From: Amblyomma americanum
Lineage: Eukaryota > Arthropoda > Arachnida > Ixodida > Ixodidae
DNA length: 64,000 nucleotides
Assembly (NCBI RefSeq): GCF_052857255.1
Contig: NC_135497.1
Location: 546,759,531 to 546,823,530 of the forward strand
Direction: 5' to 3'
Positions within the stretch are counted from its first letter, which is position 1. Each line of letters opens with the position of its first letter. The notes beneath the pieces were generated by a model. The model searched no databases, was not told the DNA's origin, and saw nothing but the letters and a program-made list of their open reading frames with translations. Below, in pieces: positions 1 through 8,571 of the stretch. The position numbers and the translations under genes are program-made.

Positions 1-786
1 CCCCTTCTTCCCTATGGCTCTTGCCATTCCAAGCTCATTAAGAGGGGTATCATAGGATCCTGTTTGAACAGCTCATTAACAAAATCCTACCACCACAGAC
101 TGCATTCCAGCGTTTCACACCAGTTAAAAAGATTGCTTTCGGCAGGGTACCCACTAGAACTTATCACGTCAGTAGCTGAGTCGGCCCTAAAGAAGAGCAA
201 GTCAGAACCAGCTACACGAGACGACCAGGGTTCGGAGAACAACCGCAAACGTGTCGCTGTGATTCCATATCTACATGGAATTTCACACTCCCTGAAAAAA
301 GTGGGGAAAAAAGCAGGTGTCGATGTTGTGTTTTCCGCGCCTGATCGTCTGGCCGGTTTGTGCCGATCTGTGAATGAGTTCAAAGGAAAAGTGGCGAAGT
401 GCACAACTAAGCCACAGTCACGCTTCGTCTCTTGTGATAAAGGGGTTGTTTATAACATCCCTCTGTCCTGTGGAGGGCAGTACGTTGGACAGACGGGACG
501 TTGCATAAATAAAAGGCTGACCGAACACAGCTATAAGGTGTCAAAAGTAGTTTCAGGTCATCTCGGCATTCATTGCTGGGATTGTGAATGGGCAAAGAAA
601 GAGAAAAAAAAATCCGTACCGCTATATCATGAAACCAAGGTCATTGCCAAAAATCGGGAAAAAACTGCGAGGGAAATTATCGAGGCATACAACATATTCA
701 AGCAGGGAAATGAATGTATAAGTACCCCTTCGCTAACACTTCTGCAAAAAGAGCTGTCACTCCTGGGGGTTGATAATCTCTGCTGA
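1..786 (+). CDS. Penelope-like element, C-terminal part of the RT/GIY-YIG endonuclease polyprotein (5' cut by window edge)
   Basis: The frame is open from base 1 to the TGA at 784-786 (261 codons), so the true start lies outside the window. The N-terminal 130 residues fit the region that follows the reverse transcriptase in Penelope-like retroelements; residues 1-50 contain PLLPYG and the Lys/Arg-rich stretch HQLKRLLSAGYP. A GIY-YIG nuclease domain follows: GVVYNIP at residues 148-154 (GIY equivalent), YVGQTGR at 161-167 with the conserved Arg, a His/Cys cluster HCWDCEW at 191-197, and REIIEAYNI near 224-232 carrying the expected conserved Glu. In this family the endonuclease nicks the target for retrotransposition in the nucleus. 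No stop or frameshift is visible in the part seen, so this copy may be young. Family assignment rests on motif recognition, not a search. Confidence 0.85.
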   Translation, partial: PLLPYGSCHSKLIKRGIIGSCLNSSLTKSYHHRLHSSVSHQLKRLLSAGYPLELITSVAESALKKSKSEPATRDDQGSENNRKRVAVIPYLHGISHSLKKVGKKAGVDVVFSAPDRLAGLCRSVNEFKGKVAKCTTKPQSRFVSCDKGVVYNIPLSCGGQYVGQTGRCINKRLTEHSYKVSKVVSGHLGIHCWDCEWAKKEKKKSVPLYHETKVIAKNREKTAREIIEAYNIFKQGNECISTPSLTLLQKELSLLGVDNLC

Positions 787-1026
787 TTTCTAGCGTGCTT
801 ATGTTGCTGTTGTCACATTTATGTTTTGTTTTTGGTGTTTTTGCGCTTTGTCAACCTTTCCCTCATTGCCGACGTCTATGTATTTATACTTGTGTGATCA
901 GCAATAAACCTTCAGTTGTTAGTCAGCGCCGTGTCGTTCGCTTTCGTATCTTTTGTGCTCGTCTTTGTTCGCGCTGTTTATTCAAGATGCTTAACCAACT
1001 AGCCCGCCAAAACGTGTCTAGCAGCA
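787..1026 (+). mobile_element. 3' untranslated tail of the Penelope-like element
   Basis: This T-rich, non-coding stretch directly follows the element's stop codon. It contains a polyadenylation-type AATAAA at 903-908. The boundary with the next repeat is placed near 1,026, where similarity between the two Q repeat copies begins. I assign it to the element because of position; no terminal repeat can be confirmed because the 5' end is outside the window. Confidence 0.55.
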
Positions 1027-1915
1027 GCCAAAATGAATGCACCAACGCCACACGTTGAAGGCATCTATCGGGGGTCACTACCGTTGCTTCATTTATGTTT
1101 GCACCGGCGTCTTGCCGGCTTTACGATGGATCCCGTGCAAAAACTCCGGCCTGCATTTCGGCGACCTCAACCCCACAGAGCGTGCGATGCTTTTGAGGGA
1201 GCACGGTTCAGTTAGGCGCCGGCGGGTCGTTTCCCTCTTCCGCCATGACCCGCCATTGCAAATTAAATATCATAACCCCAGTGCGGGGAGTCGCGAGGGG
1301 CCAGGACAAGGTTAGCGCGTCGCGCCCATCGGAGGCTGGCCGGGGCTTTGGGGTCAACGGATTGTGGTTCCTTGAGCGACGCCGTTGCACGGTGCAGAAG
1401 GCGGCGTCGAGGTCTCCCACGGTTGCAAGGGCAAGGGTTATTTATCTATTTTTTGCCACAAAAACGGATGGGTACTCAAGGGCGCTCGCATTTAAAGTAG
1501 GCGGCTTGAAAGTAAAGCCGACGCTTCAACGGCTTCTGCACGTTTCCGGAGGTACAGGGTCCACTGGATCGGGCTGTCTCGCTCACTTGCATGTACCTTC
1601 AGATGTGTACTGTGAATGGATTAAATTAGCCGAGAGCTCGAAAAGAACAGCACCGCTCAACTACCGAAGCTATTGAATGATGTCACAACGTGCACCTCGC
1701 CGCGGAACCGAATCGGTCTGGTCTGGCTGGCACAGCTGGCGCACTCGGCGCGAAATAGAGACATGCTCTAAGTCTCCGCCAGTGCAGTCAGAGTGCGCCT
1801 AGGCCACCGAACGCGTCACCGGTCAAGCGCAGTTGGAGTATAGAGTGTCTCGCTTTGGCCGACGTGACGGTGGTGTGCATTGCGCGTGCACGCGTTACGT
1901 CAGGCTATAAACGCG
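1027..1915 (+). repeat. Dispersed repeat Q, forward copy
   Basis: About 890 bp that recurs inverted at 2,957-3,872. By eye the copies are about 85% identical with few indels. The 5' two-thirds carries a 143-codon open frame (1,245-1,676) whose equivalent in the other copy (3,630-3,202, minus) is also open for 142 codons, with about 81% identical residues. One 1-bp deletion near codon 65 is balanced by a nearby 1-bp insertion. I do not recognise the predicted peptide, which is rich in Arg, Ser and Gly. The last 240 bp (1,675-1,915) is CpG-rich and non-coding. Probably an old transposon or a composite of several; class unknown. Confidence 0.7.
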
Positions 1916-1917
1916 TA

Positions 1918-2957
1918 TGAAAGGGAAACTGAGGAGAAATTGAGGTTGCCATGTATAGATAGACTACAAGCTCCTGATCACTAAAACGCCACTCTTACTG
2001 AAAACAAAGCTCTTGTAAGGTAGAAGATAGCAGAACAAAATAAAGTTATCGCCGCCACAAGGCAATCTCGCAAGTACAAGCGTGATGACGTCATAGGACA
2101 ATAGACGCCACCTTGGAGGAATGTTCCTTTTAACATGGAAGCTGCGAATCTCTGAGGCTGACAAAAGAAGGTTGTGCGGTTCAATATTGAAGTAAGTTTT
2201 GTTTTAAAACCGATAGCGCACTTTTATCACTCCAGGAAGGCCGACAAAAGACAACCTGAATGTTGGAAGCAAAGGAAGCCAATGCTTGGCGGCGCCACAG
2301 GCAGCCAGGAGTGTTTCGATTTGCGATTTGTTATGGCGCTTCGCGTCTATGAGCTTTGCGTGCCCCGTGGTTTTGTTTTTCATGCGCCTCGATTTACAAG
2401 TGCCGAACAGCAGAGGAACTCCAAAAGCCGCTTCAAGTGCTAGTTAACCTTTGAAGGAGCCTGTTAAGGCTGGTCAAATGATCGCCACGGTCGATGAAAA
2501 ACTATGATGGCACGATGGTCGGTGATCGTACAGGGCAGTTCGCAGTATAATGAGCACTTGTGTCTTCGCACGCTCGCCCGGCGAAACATTCTCGACTGTG
2601 CCAGTCAACTTCAAACTACTTAACGGAAATCATTTATTAGGGACGGGAGACAAGGTACAAGGCAGTTAAAAAAATTGTTGATGGCCTAGCTGTGTTAGGC
2701 CAGCATATACGTAGCGAGAGCGCGGAGACTTCTGCATTGGAAGAGTGCATTCACTCGATGCGCCTTTATTCATGGTTAAACCTTGAGCGGCCGTGGCGGA
2801 GTGGTAGAGTCTCCACCTCAAACTACAAAATCCCTGGTTCGATTCGGACCCTCGGCACAGGTTTTTTTTTTATTCAGTAAGTGGGCGGGGTTTTCAGTAT
2901 CTCCCATAGATGCCGCCACTGAATACGTTGGTTCGCGGTTAGGCGCAGGCTCTGTTA
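1918..2957 (+). repeat. Dispersed repeat P, forward copy (contains a tRNA-derived SINE-like head)
   Basis: About 1,040 bp that recurs inverted at 4,152-5,200. The similarity covers the whole stretch: the segment starting CTGAGGAGAAATTGA, the segment around 2,200-2,450 with matching broken frames on both copies, the segment at 2,450-2,780, the tRNA-like part and a tail ending in AGGCTCTGTTAA. A perfect TGACGTCA octamer lies at 2,086-2,093. No intact coding region is seen. The repeat may be a composite of a SINE and an unknown element that travelled together. Confidence 0.7.
2784..2872 (+). mobile_element. tRNA-derived SINE head (Pol III A and B boxes)
   Basis: An A-box-like TGGCGGAGTGGTA starts at 2,794 and a B-box-like GGTTCGATTC lies at 2,836-2,845. 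The spacing is normal for a tRNA gene and the end at 2,851-2,858 (CTCGGCAC) can pair with an upstream GCCG. The T arm and D arm do not pair properly, so this is not a working tRNA. A T run follows at about 2,862, as expected for Pol III termination. Hard ticks are known to carry tRNA-derived SINEs of this kind (Ruka); I did not compare sequences. Confidence 0.6.
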
Positions 2958-3872
2958 AGGTGCGTTTACACTCCGGAGTAATGCGCGTGCGCGCTGCATG
3001 GCGACGTCACGTCGGCCAAACCAAGACCCTCTATGCTCCAACTGTGCTTGACCGCCGACACGTTCGGCGGTTTAGGCGCACTCTGACCGCACTGGCGGAG
3101 ACGTTAAGCATGTCTCTATTTCGCGAATGGTGCGCCAGCCGCCGTCGGCCCAGCCAGACCGATTCAGCTCTGCGGCGAGGTACGTGTTGTGACGTCATTT
3201 ATTAGCTTCGGCAGTTCGACAGAGCTGTTCTTTTCGAGCTCTCAGCTAATTTCATCCATTCACAGTACACATCTGAATGTACATGCAAGTGGGCGAGAGA
3301 GCCCGATCCAGTAGACCCCGTTCCGCCGGAAACGCGCGGAAACCGTTGAAGCGTGGACTTTACTTTCAAGCCGCCAACTTTAAACGCAAGCGCCCTTGAG
3401 CACCCATCCGTTCTTGTGGCAAAAAATAAAATAAATAACCTGGCCCTTGCAACCGTGGGAGACCTCGATGCCGCCTGCTGCACCGTGCAACCGCGCCGTT
3501 CAAGGAATCGCAATTCGTTCGCCCCTAAGCCCCGGCCAGCCTCCAATGGGCGCGACGCACCGACCTTGTCCTGGCCCCTTGTGACTCCCCGCACTGGGGT
3601 TATGATATTTAATTTGCAACGGCTGCTCACGGCGGAAGTTGGAAACGACCCGCTGGCGCCTAACCTAACCGTGCTCCCTCAAAAGCATCGCACGCTCTGT
3701 GGGGCTGAGGTCGCTGAAATGCATGCCGGAGTTTTTGCGAGAACTTCGTCGTCAGGTTCGGGAACGGGATCCATCGTAACGCAGGCAAGACGCCGGTGCA
3801 AACGTAAACGAAGCGACGGTAGCGACTCCCGATAGATGCACTCAACGTGCGGTGGCAGTAGCTTTCATTTCA
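2957..3872 (-). repeat. Dispersed repeat Q, inverted copy
   Basis: Reverse complement of the repeat at 1,027-1,915, placed directly against the end of P+. The CpG-rich non-coding end comes first here (2,957-3,200) and the part with the 142-codon open frame (3,630-3,202, minus) follows. Perfect TGACGTCA sits at 3,190-3,197. The direct contact with P+ without a visible linker suggests that one element inserted at the edge of the other, or a rearrangement. No target-site duplication could be identified with confidence. Confidence 0.7.
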
Positions 3873-4151
3873 GCTGCTAGACCACACCACTAACCGCGAG
3901 AAATCACAACGTCTGCGCTTACGTCACGTTTCACGTCACTGCGTCCTGTAACGTCATAAGAGTGCGCCGTGATGTCATAAGGTTCCCGAGTTTGAATCAG
4001 AGTGGCGAGAGAAAGATATTCAACTTTGACTCCAAATTTCTTTGAAATAAATGCATCTTTCGCTCCCAGATAGGCAGCAATTCAAAGCCGTGAAATGCCG
4101 AACTATAAGATTTTGCTAACAAAAAAAATTTGATAGGGTTCTCCTCACATC
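3873..4151. other. Spacer between inverted repeats with a cluster of ACGTCA motifs
   Basis: This 280-bp stretch occurs only once in the window. It contains ACGTCA at 3,921, 3,933 and 3,951 and a related ATGTCA near 3,972, i.e. four CRE/ATF-like half or full sites in about 55 bp. The remainder is AT-rich with an A run near 4,120. Read on the minus strand it sits between P and Q, so it may be part of a larger element that has lost it in the left copy. Confidence 0.5.
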
Positions 4152-5200
4152 CCCTTTAACAGAGCCTGCGCTTATCCGCTAACCAACGTATTCGGTGGCG
4201 GCATCTATGCGCGCCACTGAAACCCCCCGCCCGCTCTCTGAATAAAAAAAAAACCTGTGCCGAGGCTCGAATAGAACCAGGGCCTTTGCAGTTTGAGGCG
4301 GAGACTCTACCGCTCCGCCACGACGGCTCAAGATTTAACCATGAATAAAGGCGCATCTAGTGAATGCACTCTTCCGATGCTGAAGTCGCCGCGCTTTCAC
4401 TACGTATATGCTGGCCAACCAGAGCTAGGCCATCAGCATATTTTTCTTAACTGCCTTGTACCTTGTCTCCCGTCTCTAACAAACGATTTTCGTTAAGTAG
4501 TTTGAAGTTGACTGGCACAGCCAGGAATGTTTCGCTGGGCGAGCGTTCGAAGACACAAGTGCTCTTTGTACTGCGCACTGCCTTGTACGATCAACGACCA
4601 TCGCGCCATCATAGTGTTTCATCGACCGCGGCAATCATCTGATCAGCATCAACAGGCTCCTTGAAAGGTTAACTAGCACTTGAAGCGGCACTTGGAGTTC
4701 ATCTGCTGTTCGGCGCTTGTAAATCGAGACGCGTCAAAAACAAAACCATGAGGCACACAAAGCTCATAGACGCGAAGCGCCATAACAAGTCGAAACTCTC
4801 CTGGCCGCCTGTGGCGCCGCCAAGCATCGGCTTTCTTCGCTTCCAACATTCAGGTTGTCTTTTGTCTGGCTTCCTTGTGTGATAAAAGTGCACTATCGGT
4901 TTTAAAACAGAACTTACTTCAATATTTAACCGCGCAACCTTCCTTTGTCAGGCTCAGAGATTCGCACTTCGTGTAGGAAGGAAAATTCCTCCAAGGTGGC
5001 GTCTCTTGTCCAATGACCTCATCACCCTTGTACTTGCTAGATTGTCCTGTGGCGGCGGTACCTGTATTTTGGTTCTTGTTATTTTCTACTTTACAAGAGC
5101 TTTGTTTTCAGTAAGAGTGGCGTTTTTGTAATCAGGAGCTTATTTTCTATCGATACAAGCCAGCTTCAATTTCTCCTCAGTGTTTCTTTAATTGGCATCT
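4152..5200 (-). repeat. Dispersed repeat P, inverted copy
   Basis: Reverse complement of 1,918-2,957, recognised through shared segments in reverse order: the AACAGAGCCTGCG tail, the tRNA-like head, the segment near 4,340-4,680, the segment with peptide-level similarity around 4,700-4,890, and the end with CTCCTCAGTGTTTC near 5,180. Small indels and many substitutions separate the copies, which points to an old duplication or two independent insertions rather than a recent palindrome. Confidence 0.7.
4251..4330 (-). mobile_element. tRNA-derived SINE head, second copy
   Basis: On the minus strand the A-box-like TGGCGGAGCGGTAG (4,320-4,307) and B-box-like GGTTCTATTC (4,278-4,269) keep tRNA spacing, and an A run on the plus strand at about 4,243-4,253 corresponds to a T run on the minus strand. 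The acceptor-like ends GCCG and CGGC can pair. The B box carries one change from the consensus found in the copy at 2,836. It is a SINE remnant inside the P repeat, not a tRNA gene. Confidence 0.55.
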
Positions 5201-5204
5201 CCAG

Positions 5205-5340
5205 GGGATTTTAAAGCACTTTGAGTTTACTATCACATTACACTTCTTGAACCTTGTCTCAGTTGGAAGAAATAATTCTGAAAAATAATGAAACGTCAAC
5301 AACTAGAACACAAACAAAAACTGGATTTCAACCACAAAGC
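5205..5340. repeat. Short dispersed repeat R, copy 1
   Basis: About 135 bp shared in direct orientation with 6,100-6,240. The shared landmarks, in order, are GAGTTTACTATCACA, an AGAAATAAT segment, AATAATGAAAC and AACTAGAACACAAA, with diverged sequence between them. Function and class unknown. The 5,340-5,565 stretch that follows holds nothing I recognise. Confidence 0.55.
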
Positions 5341-5569
5341 CATCGCTAAGCAAAGCTGCTCTGAGCTGCCACAGGTTAAAATTATGCCTAGGGCTGCTCT
5401 GCAGGCAATTTTTTTTTCTGCTTCATATCATTCGGACGGAAAATTTCCCATTTCCGAGACGTGTACAGTGACGCTCATACCCATGTTTCCAGTTTCTAGA
5501 TTGTTTGCCTGCATTTATCAAGGATGAGAGCTAAAAACATTTCAAGCTTACAAAATCATTCTTGTAAGA

Positions 5570-5930
5570 TCGACAATTGGGCTTGGATGCCCCAGCACCC
5601 CGTGCTGAAGAAGGAGCAAAACACAGGTGGAAGGCGAGGCTTACAAAGTTCAGTTTGGCGCACAGGAACGCTTGGCTACCGAGGTGCGCTGTACTAGCAA
5701 AGATTGTGGCCGTCGACACTTCTTGTTAGCACGGCGCGCCCAGCCCCTCCACAAGTGTAAAGACGCAAATCAAACAAGAAGTGTGGACGGCCACAATCTT
5801 TGTTAGCACGGCGCACCCCGGTAGCCAAGCGTTCCTGAGCACCAAACTTAACTTTGTCAGCCTCGTCTTCCGTCTGTGTTTTGCTCCTTCGTCAGCACTG
5901 GCCGATGGGGCATCAATGCCCACTTGTCTG
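5570..5930. repeat. Hairpin (foldback) repeat, two 160-bp arms with a 44-bp loop
   Basis: Positions 5,570-5,727 and 5,772-5,930 are inverted copies, about 85% identical by eye. The translated arms give matching peptides on opposite strands, which is how the symmetry shows up. The loop at 5,728-5,771 is short, so a transcript through this region would form a long imperfect hairpin. It could be a MITE or the inverted relic of one longer element. No TTAA or other target duplication was identified at the ends. Confidence 0.7.
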
Positions 5931-6099
5931 TCTTGCATTCTAAATATGCGACACCTTCATACCTGGCTGCTGACCTCAGCAAGATATCCGGGTTCTGTGG
6001 TGCAGCAGGATCCATGATAGTGCAAGACTGCAAAATATGAAAAGCGATCACATTGGTTACGAAAGACTAATGTACAAGGTAAATTAAAGGGCAACTTCA

Positions 6100-6240
6100 G
6101 AGGATTTTCAAACATACTGAGTTTACTATCACACACTTCTCGAGCCTGGTCAAAGTCACGAGAAATAATTTTTCCAAATAAGGAGCAAAGAAATAATGAA
6201 ACACCATTAACTAGAACACAAAAAAACTTGATTTCATTCA
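6100..6240. repeat. Short dispersed repeat R, copy 2
   Basis: Direct-orientation partner of 5,205-5,340, with the same order of landmarks. It ends about 85 bp before the left end of the split MITE. The stretch 5,931-6,099 between the hairpin and this copy holds no recognised feature. Confidence 0.55.
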
Positions 6241-6518
6241 ACAGATCAAAATATGATGTTAAAGGGTTTGATTGGTAACACTGGTGACTGGTGGCTGTCA
6301 CATTCTGTAATGCACCAGCTAGCTTTAAAGGAGTATAAACATCTCTCTTTTGGGTGTGTGTTTTTGCTTTCTAACGAGGCATCAGGCATTATTATACATG
6401 GATTACCCTGTGGTATTCTCCTATTCTCAACAGTCTAGCAAGAGAACAACAGTTCACAATTGGTAGCGAGGTAAGGGAAGAGGTAAGGGAATACATCTAT
6501 TTAAGGCAGGTATCAATA

Positions 6519-6761
6519 GTGACAACTGATCCGGATCATGAGGGAATAACTAGAAGGATAAGATTGCGATGGAGCGCAAATGGCAAGGTCTCTCAGGTCA
6601 TGAATGGCAGTTTACCAATATCCCTCAAGAGAAAAGTGTACAACAGCTTCATCTTACCGGTACTCACCTACGGGGCAGAAACGTGGAGGCTAACGAAAAG
6701 GGTTAAGCTTAAGTTGAGGACAACGAAGCGAGCCACGGAAAGAAAAATGATAGGCGTAATG
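6519..6761 (+). pseudogene. LINE ORF2 fragment, end of reverse transcriptase and connector (upstream half)
   Basis: The frame reads TDPDHEGITRRIRLRWSA, then KRKVYNSFILPVLTYGAETW (residues 37-56), then RATERKMIGVML before MITE B breaks it at TTAA. These are hallmark blocks of the C-terminal part of the RTE-like endonuclease-reverse transcriptase, downstream of the catalytic YxDD, which has been lost by truncation. In-frame similarity continues upstream of 6,519 to about 6,450. The track-like continuation past 6,765 is MITE sequence, not protein-coding. It cannot be active. Confidence 0.8.
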
Positions 6762-7302
6762 TTAAAGCAGTATAACACCCACCGTTTGGGTGCGTGTTTT
6801 TTTGTTTCTAATGATGCATAACGCATTATTATACATGGAGTAGCAGCTAGTAATCTCTTACGACCGCTTAATAATTTATAATCGCATTTATTTTTCGTCT
6901 AGTTTCGGCTTCAACACTTGAACAAGAACAGTGACGTCAAAGTGTGCTTGCACGTCACATGAGACATTAAAAAAAACAGCAATATAATCGCTGCTTGCAC
7001 GTTCGTTGTCATTCCGGAAATTGAGGAAGGCTGATTTCAGCACTGCAGCAAATTATAACAATGTAGCAGCGATTCAATGGACATTTTTCCATGGCTCACG
7101 TGAAGGAAAAGCCCTCTTTGACGTCACAGCCATCGTTCGGCTGTTGAAGCCTAAACTGAAACAGCATGAGAGGAAAAAACAATTATAAATTATTTAGTAG
7201 TCGTACGCAAACACCACATGGTGATGCATGCATAGTAGCGTCTTCTGCATCATTGAAGAAAAGAAAACATGCCACCAAAATTAGGTGTCTATACTCCTTT
7301 AA
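6762..7302. mobile_element. Palindromic TTAA-flanked MITE, copy B (intact), inserted in the LINE
   Basis: The element is 6,766-7,298 (533 bp) between TTAA at 6,762-6,765 and 7,299-7,302. Inverted repeats of about 120 bp run inward from both ends to AATAATTTATAATCG near 6,870-6,886 and its complement near 7,179-7,196. The interior is also largely symmetric: GACGTCAAAG near 6,934 faces CTTTGACGTC near 7,117, and GGCTTCAACA faces TGTTGAAGCC. Deleting it together with one TTAA restores the LINE reading frame from ..IGVML to ..RDRKQEE. Two perfect TGACGTCA sites are at 6,932-6,939 and 7,119-7,126. Non-autonomous, no coding region. Confidence 0.85.
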
Positions 7303-7607
7303 GAGACCGGAAGCAGGAAGAGGGGTTGAGGGAACAAACGCGGGTTAATGACATCCTAGCCAAAATCAAGAGGAAGAAATTGGCTTGAGCGGGGCATGTA
7401 ATGCGAAGGTAAGATGGCTGCTGGTCCTTAAGGGATTCCAAGAGAAAGAAAGCATAGCAGGGGCGGCAGAAGGTTAGGTGGGCGTATGAAATTAAGAAGT
7501 TTGCAGGCATAAGGTGGGCGCAGCTGGCAAGACATGGTTAATTGGAGAGACATGGGAGAGGCCTTCGTCCTGCAGTGGGTGTAATCAGGCTGATGATGAT
7601 GATGATG
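7303..7607 (+). pseudogene. LINE ORF2 fragment, C-terminal end (downstream half) and 3' tail
   Basis: This continues the ORF2 frame after MITE B: RDRKQEEGLREQTRVNDIL, then AGHVMRR, then IKKFAGIRWAQLARH, then a shifted block corresponding to NWRDMGEAFVLQW. At least four in-frame stops (after KRKKLA, after HVMRR, after SKRKKA and after LARHG) and one frame change show that it is dead. The final codons lead into the TGATGA tail. The match to the usual C-terminus of arthropod RTE-like polyproteins is from memory. Confidence 0.8.
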
Positions 7608-8044
7608 ATTCTCCCATGACTGCTAAATAATTTATAATCGAATTTCTTTCTCGCCCTGTTTCAGTTTCAAGAGCTGAACGGGGACTATGACGTCAAAGTG
7701 AGCTTATAGGTCACGCGAGGCATTAAAAACTGCAATATAATTGGTGCTGCTACATTTGTCATTCCGACTATTGAGAAAGGCTGGCTTCAGCACTGTAGTG
7801 AATTCAAACGGTCAAGCAGCAATTATATCGCATTTTTTTCATCCTTCACGTTACATATAACCTCTCTGATGTCACAGTCTTTGCTCGGCTGTTGAAACGG
7901 AGACAGCATGACAGAAAAATTCGATTATAAATTATTTATAGGTCCCAGGCAAACACCACATGATGATTCATTCATAGTATTGTCTTCTGAATCATTGCAG
8001 AGAAGAAAACATGCCACCAAAATTAGGTGTCTATACATCATTAA

Positions 8045-8490
8045 ATTATCATTGGGCTTTATTAAATTGCCGCGCTTGGAGAGCCTGTTCGCTGCAAGAA
8101 AATTCACTCCTGACAGGAAGGTGCATCATGCTCACATGTACTGGTCGCCGCCAGAACCAGCCCGCTGGCAATCATGGCGCCAAGGCCGTCCATGGATCAC
8201 GGAAGGCGAGTGCCCTCTGCTGCTTTGCGTGCTGTGGCGTCTCATTGCTCGCATGCGTACGGTAGAAATCTGATCCTTAGGAGCGAAAGAACAGACGTTA
8301 GTTATTCAGGGCAGCCGCGGACTCTTGCACTCAGATGCATACATCGGCGGCGACAACACAAGTATATGTCCTTCAGTGCATTGTGTGCTATCGTGAAGTC
8401 TGCATGTAAGCTTCGAGATACCCTCAAAAGCATATGTGACCGGCAGTCGCACTCTAAAGACTTGCATTTGACACCACATAGGAGGGTTAA
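8045..8490. other. Unassigned stretch between MITE A and a LINE remnant
   Basis: No element, RNA gene or coding signature is recognised. Overlapping open frames on both strands (for example 8,174-8,773 plus) run into the LINE remnant, contain no known motif and are most likely chance. Confidence 0.4.
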
Positions 8491-8495
8491 TTGGA

Positions 8496-8571
8496 CAGCG
8501 TTAATTGGAAAGACATGGGAGAGGCTTTTGCCCTGTGGCTGTAGTGAGGCTGATGACGAGGAGGAGGAGAG
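8496..8571 (+). mobile_element. 3' remnant of a second RTE-like LINE copy
   Basis: The segment AATTGGAAAGACATGGGAG followed by AGGCTTTTGCCCTGTGGCTG and AGGCTGATGACGAGGAGG parallels the last 75 bp of the LINE at 7,535-7,607. The tail is degraded from TGATGA to GACGAGGAGGAGG. Only the very 3' end is present, so this is either a strongly 5'-truncated insertion or an old fragment. Same orientation as the first LINE. Confidence 0.7.

Larger units (their letters stand above)
6422..7607 (+). mobile_element. 5'-truncated RTE-like LINE, 3' end only, inserted in MITE A
   Basis: The insertion is bounded by ATTCTCC at 6,415-6,421 and 7,608-7,614, a 7-bp target duplication. It ends in CTGATGATGATGATGATG, the simple-repeat tail typical of RTE-type elements, just before the second ATTCTCC. 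Only the last part of ORF2 is present because reverse transcription stopped early. The element is interrupted by MITE B at 6,762-7,302, so about 645 bp are true LINE sequence. Strand is plus, from coding sense and tail position. Confidence 0.85.
6325..8044. mobile_element. Palindromic TTAA-flanked MITE, copy A, split by a LINE
   Basis: The left part is 6,329-6,421 and the right part is 7,608-8,040, with TTAA at 6,325-6,328 and 8,041-8,044. The ends are inverted repeats: AAAGGAGTATAAACA-like on the left, and GGTGTCTATAC on the plus strand at the right. Removing the LINE and one copy of ATTCTCC rejoins a sequence that aligns to the intact copy B across the junction (TATTCTCCCATGAC against TAATCTCTTACGAC). 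Length without the LINE is about 526 bp. No transposase is encoded; TTAA targets suggest mobilisation by a piggyBac-like enzyme. Confidence 0.8.

Noticed and set aside
2787..2858. Functional tRNA gene
   Set aside because: A and B boxes are correctly spaced, but the D and T arms do not pair and the acceptor has a mismatch; the second copy is similarly broken. It is a SINE head.
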